A stretch of 64,000 nucleotides of DNA from Manihot esculenta (lineage: Eukaryota > Streptophyta > Magnoliopsida > Malpighiales > Euphorbiaceae), in the NCBI RefSeq assembly GCF_001659605.2, contig NC_035171.2, positions 25,523,825-25,587,824 on the forward strand, written 5' to 3'. The translations under genes and the position numbers were made by a program. Position 1 is the first letter of the stretch, and each line of letters starts with the position of its first letter. Shown here piece after piece: positions 12,926 to 24,424 of this stretch. The notes beneath the pieces were generated by a model. The model made no database searches and had not been told where the DNA came from. It saw only the letters and a list, made by a program, of their open reading frames with translations.

Positions 12926-15900
12926 CACCTCCACCGACAATCCATCAGCATCGGCAACACCGGAAGACGCACATACCAGGAGACCCAAGAAAAAACTGAA
13001 CAACAGCAGAAAATTATACTACTAAAAATAATAGAAATAATATTTATTATTAAAACAATTGATATTTTAATGTGTTTAGACTTATTTCATTTTTAATGCA
13101 AAGATGTGTTAGAATGGTCAAAAAATTAAAATTGAAATTATTAAACTTATCACCATATTTTAAAATTTATTGGATATAAAAGATTAAAATTTTATGTTTA
13201 ATCATAGTAAAATTTTTAATTTTAGATGATAAAATCATAACTCTTAAATTTATTACAATTATAAATTTATATTCAATTTTTAAAATAATTTGTCTAATTA
13301 TATGTAAAAGTTTATATTTAATTTCGATTATAATCAAAATTTTTAATATTATACCTAAAATTAATTTTTTTAATTATATCAAACTCTTAAAATAATTTTA
13401 ACTAAATTTAAATTAGCATATGTATTATTTATTTATTTTTTTAAATATTAGTTAAATTTTTATAAGTAATTTTAGCTATAATTGTGATTACACATTAAAT
13501 AAATTATCTTAGAAATTTATTGTAATTAGAATAAATTTAGAAATTAAAATTTTATCATTCAACATAAAAGTTTTAATTATAATAATGATTAAACATATAA
13601 TTTTAGCCTTCTATGTTTATTGGCACATACTTGAATTTTAACTTAGTTCCGATTAGTTTCAGTTTGTAAAACAATTATATGCATTTATTGTTAAAAAAAA
13701 AAGTAGCACTTAAATAATCATTTAAGTTTTAAAATATATCATTAATATACTATTAATGAATAATTTCTACAATTAATTATTTCATTATTATCCTAAAATA
13801 AAAGTTTAAAATACATATCAGAAATTAATTAATCAAATTTTTTAAAATTTAAAAAATCAATTAATAAATTTTTTAAAATTATAAGAATTAAATAATAAAA
13901 TATTTAATGACAAAATTAATAGAGTGAGTGATAAGAAATAGACTTTTTAAAATTTTAGAATATTTTAATATATTTTTTAAAACAGAAAAATTAATTAATG
14001 AGTTTTATTATAGAAATTAAATAATAATTTTTTAAAAAAATTTAAATCTTTTAACAAATCGATTTGGTTTAAAAGTTTTAACTTCTGATTCTATTCCGTT
14101 ATTAATATTGAAAAACTAAAACAACCAAGTTCAATAACCTATTCACACACTTAATGTTGAAAAACTGAAATATCTGGTAACGGTCCATTTCTTTTAACTA
14201 TAATTAGAATTAACCAATTGAAATTGATAATTTAGTTCGATTTCAATTGTATTTTAAGTTTTTAAAATAAATTATTTAATAAAAATGTGTCACTTAAAAT
14301 TAAAATGGAACTGTTTTCAGTTCGATCTTCAAATAAGATTGAATTGCCGGTTGCAGTTGGCGATGCCAATTTTCATATTAAATTCTAAGTAGTAATTTCT
14401 TGCATGGAAATATGAGATAGTGGAGCTCTTAAAAAGCATAATCATCATAATGCTAATTTTCTCTCCATTCTATCTAGATGAATTCCATCAAGAAAATACT
14501 ATCAGCTTTCAGCCATTACTTATATATGGGAAGAAGGAAAAAAAATTTTCAAGTATATCCATCCCTATAAATAATTAATAACTTAAAATTTTATACTTAT
14601 ATAAATACATGCTTTTATTAGTCTCACCCAATGTATACACACAAAATGTGCAAAAAGAAGATATGTTAGTTCACATGATAGGTTATTTTTCTCTAACGAC
14701 ATTTGAAGCTTTATGTAGTTGAGATCATCATTATTTCAAACAGAAATCCGCAAAGATTGCAACAAAAAGACATTTTTAGGAGAGGAAATTGGAAAAAGAG
14801 AGAAATATCTTGTTTAAAAGAGGCTAATGAACTGAAGATTCAATGGGGTCGTTAAATGCACATACTTAGACGGGTTGATGATTGATTCGTGATTAGTTTA
14901 ACGAGGGTGAATACTTTTGAAATTTCATATAGGTCTTTCCATACTTATCTTGAAGAAGAGGATCTGAAAAATATGAGAAAATGGTTAAGAGTCTATTGGA
15001 TCCGATACTCAAATCAAATCTGGAACTTTTTAAAAGTATAAAGAGAAAATAAATTTAGAGTATTCAAGAGATGGAGAAAGTTCCTGATGGTATGTGCTGA
15101 GGAGAGTTTGGGAGAGAGAGCTCATTTTTAGTTAGATCAGTAATATATATATTGGTTGATCATTTTGACACTCCCCTCGAACTAGATAGGGGTGTCTTTC
15201 TGCAGGCATGTCAGGAGGCTAGACAATCGGTTAATAAATGCAAAGCCGGTTAACCTATACCCTATCTATATACATTACGTTAGGCTAAAATTTATATTTT
15301 GATGATGCACCGAGTAGACGATCAGCGTATTAGAGGTCAGCACCTTACCTTGATTTCATTAGGTCGTGTTCAGCTCACTCGATTTATACAAAAATGAATT
15401 CCTTTCGATCACTGAAATCAATCACGCCCGTATTCAATGCCGAGTTTTAAACAGATTTATCCGTCCGTCCCGGATTTTGACAGAGTCAAAAATATTAATG
15501 GTCTGTTTCTTGTATTTTATAGGTGAAGCTAATGGAAATAGAAAGATTCACACTACCCTTCTAAATTTCATATACACATATGGTGATTTTGTGAACCCTA
15601 TCTTTTATATGTTATCAAGGCTAATGTTAATATAGTGTCAGAATAAAAGTAGGTTAGAGATTAACTTTAAAACTAATATAAATAATAACAAACAGTTTTA
15701 GTTTTTTTTAAATTAAAATGAGAGACTTTTATATTACAAATTAAAGTTTCTAACCACATTATTACAGCACTCTAAATTCAAGAATTGTATGAGAACCACT
15801 CATAATATATCTAAAAAGAATTATAAAAAAATGTATAAAATTTTTTATTTTGATTCTGTTCAAAAAAAAAAATCAGGACCAAACCAAAATATTAGAATAA

Positions 15901-16098
15901 ATTTAATTCGATGTTATAATTTGAGTCGGTTTAGATCCTTTAAGTCGGTTTGAGACTCTCAACAACCATGCCCACTCCTGTACCAATCACGACCAAACTC
16001 TTTGTCCAATCTGCAAAAGGGCTAGCATTCAACAAAACCATGTTTTTAATTTCATCAATATTCTCATGCAATTGATGTAGCCTATCGCGCGTGTTGCA
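12926..16098. other. AT-rich intergenic DNA between convergent genes
   Basis: No supportable gene was found. The stretch 13690-14040 faintly resembles the ACTACTTA..GTCCC foldback MITE seen at 20741 and 54142. The stretch 14840-15640 is less AT-rich and looks like decayed transposon or LTR sequence, but no ends or domains could be identified. Confidence 0.5.
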
Positions 16099-18237
16099 TC
16101 AACTCGCCTTGCTATCAGCATGTATTAAGCTGTAACCAGCAGTAGCCTCTTTTCCTCTTTCCTCGGCTAATAATCTCATCCTAGTTGCATCAACCCACAA
16201 ACCATCAGCAGCAAACATGCTTGATGCCAATAAATAACCAGCTGAATTTAGAGGCTCCAGCTCAAGAACGCAAGAGGCAGCTTCTCTGCCAAGCTTAGTA
16301 TTCCCATAGTTTCTGCAAGCACTAAGTAGTGCCCCCCAAACACTTGCACCAGCCTTAGAACTTTCAGGCATCATCTTGATCAATTCCATTGCGCTATCGA
16401 GCTCTCCTGCACGACCTAACAGGCCAACAATGCACGAGTAATGTTCAGAAACTGGTTCAAGCCCATGGTCTTCAACCATCGACTTGAATATAGAGAGCCC
16501 CTCTTCAACTAATCCACAGTGACTACAGGCAGCAAGCACTGAGACAATAGTTAGAGCATTTGGCTTGAGGCCATGCAATTTCATTTCATCAAGCAATGCC
16601 AAGGCTTCATGGGCAAGACCATTCCTCCCATACGAAGCTATCATAGCGCTCCATGTTACTATATTTTTCTGGCGAATTTGATTGAAGGCCTTTCTTGAGG
16701 CCTCTATTTCCCCGCATTTGGAGTACATAACGACAATTGCAGTTCCAACTGTCACTTCTACAGCTAAACCTCTTCGAACTGCAACTCCATGTGCCCACTT
16801 TGACCTATTCAAATCAGCTGAAACTGAACAAGCCTCGAGAAGATTCATAATGGTAACTGCATTAGGAATCTCTGTTGACTTGTTCATCTCTTGGAAGACA
16901 CTTATTGCTTTGTCAGGCATACCACAATATGCAAACCCAGCAATCATTGTGCTCCAAACAACCACATCTCTTCTCCTCATCCCAATAAAGACTTCCCATG
17001 CATGTTCAATAAGCTTGCACTTTGCATAAGCATCAATAAGAGAATTATGCAGTAATTCATTTGATTCACATCCATGACGGATTATCACACAGTGGACTGC
17101 TTTGCACTGATATGGGTGAGCAAAGTATTTGCAGATTTGAAGAATATTCACCAAAGTCACTTCATCTGCCTCAGTCCCCTCCTGCTGCATTGAACTAATC
17201 ACTGATAGAGCTTCTGAATAGTTCTCATTAAGGACTAATCCAGATATCATACAATTCCATGAGACATCGTTCCTCCTAGACATCTCCTTAAAAATATTAA
17301 ATGCAGAATCAGCATCATAACAATTAGAATACATATCAATCAAAGAGTTATTGACAAACAAATCATTAACAAAACCTCTGCGAATCAAAAATCCGTGCAC
17401 CAATCTACCCGTATGTATGTTCACTGAATAGGAACATGCTTTTAGAACACTGACCATAGTCACTTCATCTGGTTCAATCGCAGGGTTTGATACCATCTCT
17501 TGAAACATCTGCAACCCCGTCTGAGCTTCCAGGCTCCGCACATAACCACCTATCATCACACTCCAAGAGATGACATCTTTCTCACGCATTTCATCAAACA
17601 TATTTCTTGCACATTCCATGTCATCATCAGCATACATGCAGAGCAAGGAATTCTGAATGGAAGAAATGGTGCAATGCCCACTCTGAATTAGATAACAATG
17701 TAATTGCAGCCCTTCAAACTTCGCGCTAAGATTACGACACGCTTGAATTACAAGTACCAATGTGGAAATGTTGGGTTCAAACCCAGCAACCTTAGCACTA
17801 GTGAAATGCCACAACCCTTCTACCAAAGCACCATGATCAAGAAACCCATGAACTAAAATATTCCAAGAAACCGAATCTCTGCACCTCATAGAGTCAAAAC
17901 CGCTCCTTGCAGCATCCATGTCGGCACACTTGACGTAAAAACTCATGATGGAATTCCCAATAGAAGTAAATGATTCAAATCCTCGCTTGATCAAGCAAGC
18001 ATGAACAGCCCTTCCATGCTTGGGGGAAACATATGAAAATGCTTTGAGAATAGGAGGGAAGAGCGAATCATATACCGGTAGAGGTCCTGCAATTTTCAGT
18101 TGAATATAGTGTGAAATCACTTCATGGAAATTTCCATTTGATGATGCCTCCTTGATTCTCAAAATCCAATTAGAGAGCTTTGAATTAGAGAGAATCGTTG
18201 GAAAGCGCATAGCCCAAGAAGCACCAGCCAGCAGCAC
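16099..18237 (-). CDS. Pentatricopeptide repeat protein, PLS class, E subgroup (At2g17210-like)
   Basis: Single-exon ORF of 712 aa. PLS-class PPR proteins bind organellar RNA sequence-specifically and usually act in RNA editing or processing in mitochondria or plastids. The repeats run across almost the whole protein, with typical signatures such as SWNILVHGF, SWSVMIGGYV, NSLIDMYSNC, SWNCMISGLV, TWSAMIASYGRNG and TIVSVLAACSHCGLVEEG. The C-terminus (GASVWGALLSACRNYGN ... LEPLNSAGY) is the E-type extension, and there is no DYW deaminase domain. The 5'-most Met is at 18235-18237. A second Met eight codons in (MRFPTIL) may be the real start. It resembles Arabidopsis At2g17210 and lies tail-to-tail with the kinase. 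The absence of introns is normal for the family. Confidence 0.9.
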   Translation of the reverse strand: MLLAGASWAMRFPTILSNSKLSNWILRIKEASSNGNFHEVISHYIQLKIAGPLPVYDSLFPPILKAFSYVSPKHGRAVHACLIKRGFESFTSIGNSIMSFYVKCADMDAARSGFDSMRCRDSVSWNILVHGFLDHGALVEGLWHFTSAKVAGFEPNISTLVLVIQACRNLSAKFEGLQLHCYLIQSGHCTISSIQNSLLCMYADDDMECARNMFDEMREKDVISWSVMIGGYVRSLEAQTGLQMFQEMVSNPAIEPDEVTMVSVLKACSYSVNIHTGRLVHGFLIRRGFVNDLFVNNSLIDMYSNCYDADSAFNIFKEMSRRNDVSWNCMISGLVLNENYSEALSVISSMQQEGTEADEVTLVNILQICKYFAHPYQCKAVHCVIIRHGCESNELLHNSLIDAYAKCKLIEHAWEVFIGMRRRDVVVWSTMIAGFAYCGMPDKAISVFQEMNKSTEIPNAVTIMNLLEACSVSADLNRSKWAHGVAVRRGLAVEVTVGTAIVVMYSKCGEIEASRKAFNQIRQKNIVTWSAMIASYGRNGLAHEALALLDEMKLHGLKPNALTIVSVLAACSHCGLVEEGLSIFKSMVEDHGLEPVSEHYSCIVGLLGRAGELDSAMELIKMMPESSKAGASVWGALLSACRNYGNTKLGREAASCVLELEPLNSAGYLLASSMFAADGLWVDATRMRLLAEERGKEATAGYSLIHADSKAS

Positions 18238-18419
18238 CAGCCAGCCATCAGATCACCAGCAAAAACATAGAGGCCTTAGGCAAGCATGGTCCAGTCCCAC
18301 TATAACGAGTCCAATTGATTGAATTTCTCTTTCTTTTCAAAGTTTGGCCAAACTGTTAAAAAATCCAATATTTGACGCTTTTATAATTATGTTTTTTCCC
18401 GATTATAATAAAACTATTC

Positions 18420-18865
18420 GAACCGCATTCCATCGATTTAATTTAAAATTAAATTAAATTAAATAAATTAAAAATTAAAATTTAAATATTTTTAAAAATT
18501 AAATTAAATTAATTTTAATTAGAAATCAAATTGATCTGATTCAATTTAATTCAATTCGATTTGGTCGATTTTTATTTTTAATAAATTTTTTATTTTTTAC
18601 ATTTTATTTTTAATATTTTAAAATTTAATTAAAATATTTTAATATTAATATGATCTAATCTAAAATAATATAATATTATCACTAATCGATTCGGTTTGAT
18701 TTTTTTAATTTTTTTTTATCAAAACTGAACCGAACTGAAATAATCAAAATTTTCAAAATTAAAAACCGAACTGAACCGAAATAAATAAAAAAGTGAATCA
18801 AATTTTCAAATTAATTCGGTTCGATCGATTTTTTCGGTTTGAATCAAATATTGCTCACAATTAAA
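18420..18865. mobile_element. Degenerate copy of the TAGGG-family hAT MITE
   Basis: Shares the AATCGATTCGGTTTGATTTT, AAACTGAACCGAACTGAAAT and TTCGGTTCGATCGATTTTTT segments and the long AT-rich core with the 12195 and 60280 copies. Its ends are decayed (right end near TATTGCTCACAATT), so no target duplication is readable. It lies about 200 bp upstream of the PPR start codon. Confidence 0.7.
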
Positions 18866-19600
18866 CTAATAAATTATTTTATTGATATTTTAATGATAAA
18901 ATAATTGCATTTTATATTTTATTATTTATATTATTAAATTTGAAGGTAAAGTTGAATGATACATAAAATTTATAGATGTATAGTATTATAAATCAAATAT
19001 ATACTCAATATTTGAACATAATGTTATTAAATTTGAACATAAAATTGAATAATATTTGCTTTAACTTCAATATTATTTTAATAAAAACATTACATGGTAT
19101 TATAAATCAAATGTATATTTTATAATATATAAATTTTGGAATATTGTTTAAATTTTAGCATAAATAAAAATAATTCAATATTTAAAATTTTATATATTAT
19201 AATCGATCTAATTGATATTTTTTTAAGCATCTCACAGAACACAAATTTTAATATTTTATATTAAATAATTTCTACAATTATGAATGATTTTAATTCAATT
19301 AATTTGAATAAATTTAATAATATAATTTCATAATTTTTTTATAAAAAATAATTATTATAAATTAAATTTTAATAATAAAATTTATTTCAAATTAATTTAT
19401 TTATATAAATTTTTTACAATAAAATTATAACTTTTATTAAAATATTACGAAAAATTTTACACAATTATTAATATATTTTTAAAATCACATCCATTTATTT
19501 TGAATGATTTTTCTTAGATTTATTAAATTTTTATGTTAATTATATAATTTTTAATTTTAATCTATTATTTAATATTTCATTTAATTTTGAGTATTTATAG
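18866..19600. other. AT-rich intergenic DNA, nothing recognised
   Basis: Extremely A/T-rich sequence without an ORF, repeat boundary or RNA gene that can be supported by eye. Confidence 0.5.
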
Positions 19601-20617
19601 ATTAAAGCAAGTCAAATGAATGAAAGAGCCACTTTGGAGAGCATTCGGATAAATTCAGAGAGATTTTGAAAATCCAAACAAAATACGGAATAAATTCGTA
19701 TTTTTATATTTTCTAAATTTTTCTTTAGGGTCACAGATTAAAAGTTTTAAAAGAATATAAATATATCATAATTAAGATACGATAGGGCTTTTTGCCCATT
19801 TTTAAACACTAAAACATGATAAAAATTATGAGTAACTCTAAAAGGAAGATTTAGAAGATCTAAAAAGAAAAATTCATACATTTAGAGTTTTTGTTCCTTC
19901 TATTATTCGTTTGATTTGTTATTCACAATTATTTTAGAATAATTTTGAATAATTTCTCAATAGAATTTATTCTTAAATTCTTGAACATGAGTAACTAAAT
20001 TCAAACCTTGATGTAACTTAGATTATTGATTTTCTTTATTTTATTTGAGTTTATTTTATTTACTTATTATTCAATCCTTTAAATTAACACTTTAGTGTAC
20101 CTCCGAAATATTTGAATGATTTTATTCTTAAATTAATACCAGAAGAAAACGTTTTAGAATTGAATTCGAAATTGAATATCACATGAATATTAATTGGATT
20201 GAGAATGGAGATTTGACTTATGGATCCTTAAACAAAATAATCACGGTGCTTATGCAAAGAAAATTATCAAATTATTAGGTGATAATTTTTAATTAATTAA
20301 GTTGGTGTTAATTAGGAGAAAGTTGATAATTAAATTTGAATTATTAATCAAATAAATTAATTGAATCCGGTCCAAATGAAATCAAGGTACTCTAGAACTT
20401 AATATTAATTGTTCCACAAATTCTGCCTTATTAAAAATATTTAATTTTGTAGTCTTATTTTATTTTAATTTACAACTATCGTTATTATTGATAATTTAAA
20501 TAATAATTAGATTTATAAATATTTTAATATTTAATTTCCATTCCCACTGTACTCTACTCCTTTTTATTAGTTGAGATGATCCCATACGCTTATAAATATC
20601 GCACACTTGTCAAATTT
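19600..20617 (+). mobile_element. Probable 5' LTR of an Athila-like Ty3/Gypsy element
   Basis: Placed by its downstream neighbour, a primer-binding site at 20620-20636. The end, with GATGATCCCATACGCTTATA followed by ...CACTTGTCAAATTTTT, resembles the 3' end of Athila/Tat LTRs. The left limit is not visible and is set approximately. Confidence 0.45.
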
Positions 20618-20640
20618 TTAGCGCCGTTGTCGGGGACCGG
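20618..20640 (+). other. Gypsy primer-binding site (tRNA-Asp type)
   Basis: The motif AGCGCCGTTGTCGGGGA lies just after the LTR end. It differs by a base or two from TGGCGCCGTTGCCGGGGA, the complement of the 3' end of plant tRNA-Asp that primes many Athila/Tat elements. Confidence 0.7.
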
Positions 20641-20740
20641 TAATATTAATATCAAAATAGTAAATTTATTATTAGTTTAGACATTTTATTTTATTTTATT
20701 TCTTTTCTTTAATTATAGATGTGTTATTTATTTATTTTTA

Positions 20741-21127
20741 GAAAAAAACTACTACTTACTCTTTATGATACGGGAAACTCACTAGTTAATCTCTCGATTT
20801 TGAAAAATATATTAAAATATTCCTGACGTTTTAAAAATTCTACTAGTCAGTTCTTTCATTAATTTTGTTGTTAAGTATTTTATTATTTAGTCTCTATAGT
20901 TTTGAAAAACTTATTAGTTGATCTTTCAAATTTTTAGAAAGTTTACTAATTAATCCTTCTGTATAAGGAGCATTTTAAACTTTTTTACAATACTTAACAA
21001 TTAAAATTAATGGAGGGACTAACTAATAGATTTTTTAAAACATCAAGAACATTTTAATATATTTTTCAAAACCGAGCAACCAACTAATGAGTTTTCCATA
21101 CAATGAGAACTAAGTAGTAATTTTTCC
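20741..21127. mobile_element. Foldback MITE (ACTACTTA..AGTCCC family), copy 1
   Basis: Inverted ends read AAAACTACTACTTACTCTTT at the left and GAACTAAGTAGTAATTTTTCC at the right. The inner arms contain ACTCACTAGTTAATCT and its near inverse. The same family is at 54142-54530. This copy sits in the leader of the Athila-like element, between the primer site and gag. Confidence 0.7.
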
Positions 21128-21179
21128 TTATTTTTACATTGAATTTTCTTGTTCTACTCTGAGGTATTTATGTCTCATC

Positions 21180-22049
21180 AACATGTCTTCATAAATTTTA
21201 TTCAATAATACTTGAAACCATTTTATGCTGCTTGGGATAGATTTAGTGAATTGATTACATAATTTTCTAATCACGATCTTTCAAATGAGTCTCTTATATC
21301 TTACTTTTACACAGAATCAGATGTTAAAATGAAAAGTTGAGTTGATGATGGAGCTTTGACCACTGGTGGATATCTTTTACTTAGAAGCCATAAGGATGCA
21401 ATTTACCTACTGGATAACATGACAAATTTTGACTATCACTAGCATCGAGATCCTTCACGCTAGGGTTGGAGTCATCAATATCCTCCATCTATCTCACATT
21501 CAATAGAAGCAAACTAACCATTTGACCATCAATAAGAGAAGGAATCAATGCTAGAAGAATTAATTGCATCAATCTCTAAGATCATTACAGAATTCATAGG
21601 AGAAATCATAAACTTTATGGGAGAAACCAAATCTAACTTCTAAAATCAATAAGTTGTTAAAGAATTTAAAGGTACAATTTGAGCAGTTGGTTAATGCAGT
21701 ATTCAATATGGAGACAGAGTGTTTTCCTGAAGGTAAGTCAACAACAACAATGGTAGGTAAAGAAACATGTATAATAAACAATATGGAGAAAGAGTGTTTA
21801 TTTGAAGATGATGTAGCAGTAGATGAAGAATTAGAAAAACAGTTTGAGTAACTCCCAAATGTAGTGATCAATATGGAGAAAGAGTACTTATTTAAAGAGG
21901 ATGTGATAATACCATTGGTGGATGAAGAAATCTGTGAGACCATCAATTTGAGCTCATTGATGGCCATACCATATATATCACATGAAGATCTTTATTTTCC
22001 AATAATATCATCTTCATTTTATAATATACTTTCCATATTCACACTTTAA
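21180..22049 (+). pseudogene. Athila-like Gypsy gag remnant
   Basis: Frame pieces read like the gag of Athila/Tat elements: FYAAWDRFSELIT, then SNHDLSNESLISYFYTES, then a DDGALTTGGYLLLRS / AIYLLDNM stretch, followed by an LKNLKVQFEQLVNAV segment. In-frame stops (near 21340, 21440 and 21850) and frame changes make it non-coding. No protease or polymerase follows. Confidence 0.65.
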
Positions 22050-22458
22050 CCTACTAAACTCTTTACCATATTTCTATTTAGTTTTCAGACTTTCAATATT
22101 CATAAATTAACCTACTAAATTATGCTTTTAGCCTTTAAAAGTTCTTTTTACTTAAGTAAGCATGACGAATTTTAATAAGCACCTCGAGCAAGCACGTCGG
22201 GAAACCCTAAGTACCTCTCGAAAGTGACTCATTTCCGACTCGTTAATCACACTATCTACTTTATTTCTGGATATGTCCGCTTCTTTATTTGAGTTTTACA
22301 TGATTCAGTTATTAGTAGTTTAGAGTTATGTTAGCACCTCCCCTAAGCAGCTCTGGGTAAGCTGGCACCTCCCTTAATGCCACTTGCTCTAGTAGTGAAA
22401 TAGCCTAACTTATACCTAGTGATGTCACTACTTTAATTATGGGTTTGAGGATGTTACA

Positions 22459-22790
22459 TACAGGCTCAAGCTGAGGAGGCTAGGGCCGCCTCTACCAGGG
22501 TTGCTGAGCTTGAGGAAGAACTTCAAGAAACGGTAGACCAAGGTGGGGAGATGTTCGTGCAAGGCCAAAAGACTCGGGAAAGAAGGAGCTGGTAAAATGG
22601 TTTCCTTCTGAAGACTTTACTTGGATAGACGACATCTTCCCGGAGGAGGAGGGAGATGAGATGGAGGGATAAGCTGAGGGCAGTCCCCATGATCGGGTTT
22701 CTACAGATAACGTAATATATGTAGAAAATAGTGATGTAATAGAGACTCGGACGGAGGAACCTGAAGATATCCCTCATTCTATATAATCTT
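22459..22790 (+). pseudogene. Coiled-coil ORF remnant of a Gypsy element, antisense to its gag
   Basis: A plus-strand reading contains EEARAASTRVAELEEELQE, an obvious heptad-like coiled coil. After a frame shift an acidic tail follows (WFPSEDFTWIDDIFPEEEGD). Similar sequences accompany plant Gypsy elements as an extra ORF. It is on the strand opposite the gag at 26567-27800, as in some Tat-lineage elements that carry an antisense ORF near the 3' end. Assignment to the same element is inferred from proximity. Confidence 0.5.
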
Positions 22791-22919
22791 TTATGACTTT
22801 AATGAAAATATTTTCTCATATCTTATCGTTATTTTCACTGAGTGTCTATATGCTTTATGCTCGTTCACAGCCCTCATCTAAGACTTAGACAATTTCTTAA
22901 AAAATTGCTAAGGTTTAAC

Positions 22920-23815
22920 ACTCGTCCACCATAGTGGTAATAGCTTGAAACCTTTGAATAGTGGAAATAACACCAGAATATATGGCCTAGCGAATGCCTC
23001 AAAAGTCTTATATGGGGCTAGCACCCAATAATTGAGTTGGGTGAAACTAGCCTTGTGGCCTAGTAAGAAGGCCTCGATTAGTGGGATCAACATCCAACCT
23101 TTTGGCCTGACTTATATTCACCCTGTGCTCTTGAGCATGCTTTAGAATTCCTTATAGGGGATTAATACCTAGCGAGTCTCGTCTTGTGGCTCCTTATGAT
23201 TGCTTTTGATTAGTGGGACCAACATCCAGTCTTCTAGCCAGTGGAACCCACCTCGTTGCTTTGTTTAGTGGGACCAATGCCTGAATCGTAGTCTGGCGAA
23301 ATCCGCCTTGTGACTTGTCTTGGCAGAACCCACCTTGTGGCCTTGTTTAGTGGGATCAACACTCAAATGATCTAGGTTGTGACCTAGCCTGGTAGAATCC
23401 ACCTTGTGCCCTTATTTAATGGGACCAAAGCTCGAATGATCTGGTGAAACCCGCCTTGTGACCTTGCCTAGCAAAATTCGCCTTGTGGCCTTGTTTAGTG
23501 GGACCAATGCCTGGATGATCTGGCAGAACCTGCCTTGTGACCTAGCCTGGCGGAATCCATCTTGTGGCCTTATTTAGTGGGACCAATGCCCGGATAGTCT
23601 AGTAGAACCCGTTTTGTGACCTAGCCTGGTGTAATCCGCTTTGTGGCCTTGTTTAGTGGGACCAATGTCCGGATGGTCTTGCGAAACCCGCCTTGTGACC
23701 TGGCCTGACGGAATCCACCTTGTGGCCTTGTTTAATGGGACCAACGCTCGGATGATCTGGCGGAACCCGCCTTGTGACTTGCCCTGGGAAAATTCGCCTT
23801 GTGGCTTCTTCTTAT
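22920..23815. repeat. Minisatellite, about 80-bp units with a shorter sub-repeat
   Basis: The landmark TT(G/A)TTTAGTGGGACCAA recurs at about 23261, 23343, 23412, 23491, 23570, 23649 and 23729, a spacing of 69-82 bp and mostly 79-80. Within each unit GGCGGAA(C/T)CC(G/A)CCTTGTG recurs twice, which gives a half-unit sub-periodicity. Copies at 22920-23240 are more degenerate. It is GC-richer than its surroundings. Confidence 0.85.
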
Positions 23816-23829
23816 CTCCTTAATCTTTT

Positions 23830-24243
23830 TTGAGGAAGGCAATCCCATTGTTCCTTGTCATTGAAGAACACAACATATGAAAAAATACCTCGTTAACTTG
23901 TTATTAATAAAATTTTCTCATATTACAAATATCTCGATCGTAGGAAATCACTCGGCCATCTAGTTTGGCCAGCTTACAAGACTTTTGGGCGAATGATCTT
24001 TGAGATTTTAAATGGTCTTTTTCAGTTCTTGTCCAACTTACCAGACCGACAATTACATTTGTAGTCTACTTATTTTTCCTGATCATCTCTAGGTCCTTCC
24101 GTTATTACATGTATAAAACCTACAGGCTCTCGATCAGGGGTGGTTTTAGGAGTTGTTGCCTCCAGTTCAGGTCTCCTCTCTTTCCTGCCCTTCTTGGTGA
24201 ATTTTCGAAGAGTGCCATCCCTTATCAGCCTCTCGATCTCATC
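23830..24243 (-). pseudogene. Gypsy gag 3' part (antisense), left of a solo-LTR insertion
   Basis: The reverse strand reads DEIERLIRDGTLRKFTKK followed by a basic, decayed stretch. This is the typical region just after the gag zinc knuckle in plant Ty3/Gypsy elements. The upstream part (an EDHGHAMEECRQ-like knuckle tail) lies at about 26567-26630, on the other side of the 2.3-kb insertion. Confidence 0.6.
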
Positions 24244-24424
24244 CTTTATTTAATACCCGGTTAGACTCCGGTATCGGAATTCCTACCGTCCGGTAGAATC
24301 TCGGATGTCGGAAGCCTCTAGTAGGGTAGAAACATGTTTTCATAAAATGTTTTAAGGTATTTCATGGTTTTAAGTATGAAATTAAATGAGTTTTACATGA
24401 AAAGTCTTTGGAGGAAAACCCAGG

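Noticed and set aside
16682..17691. Plus-strand ORFs opposite the PPR gene
   Set aside because: They are shadows of the long minus-strand PPR reading frame, which has a full repeat pattern.
22920..23815. CRISPR-like array
   Set aside because: The whole unit is repeated rather than a short conserved repeat with unique spacers, and the genome is a plant nucleus. It is a minisatellite.
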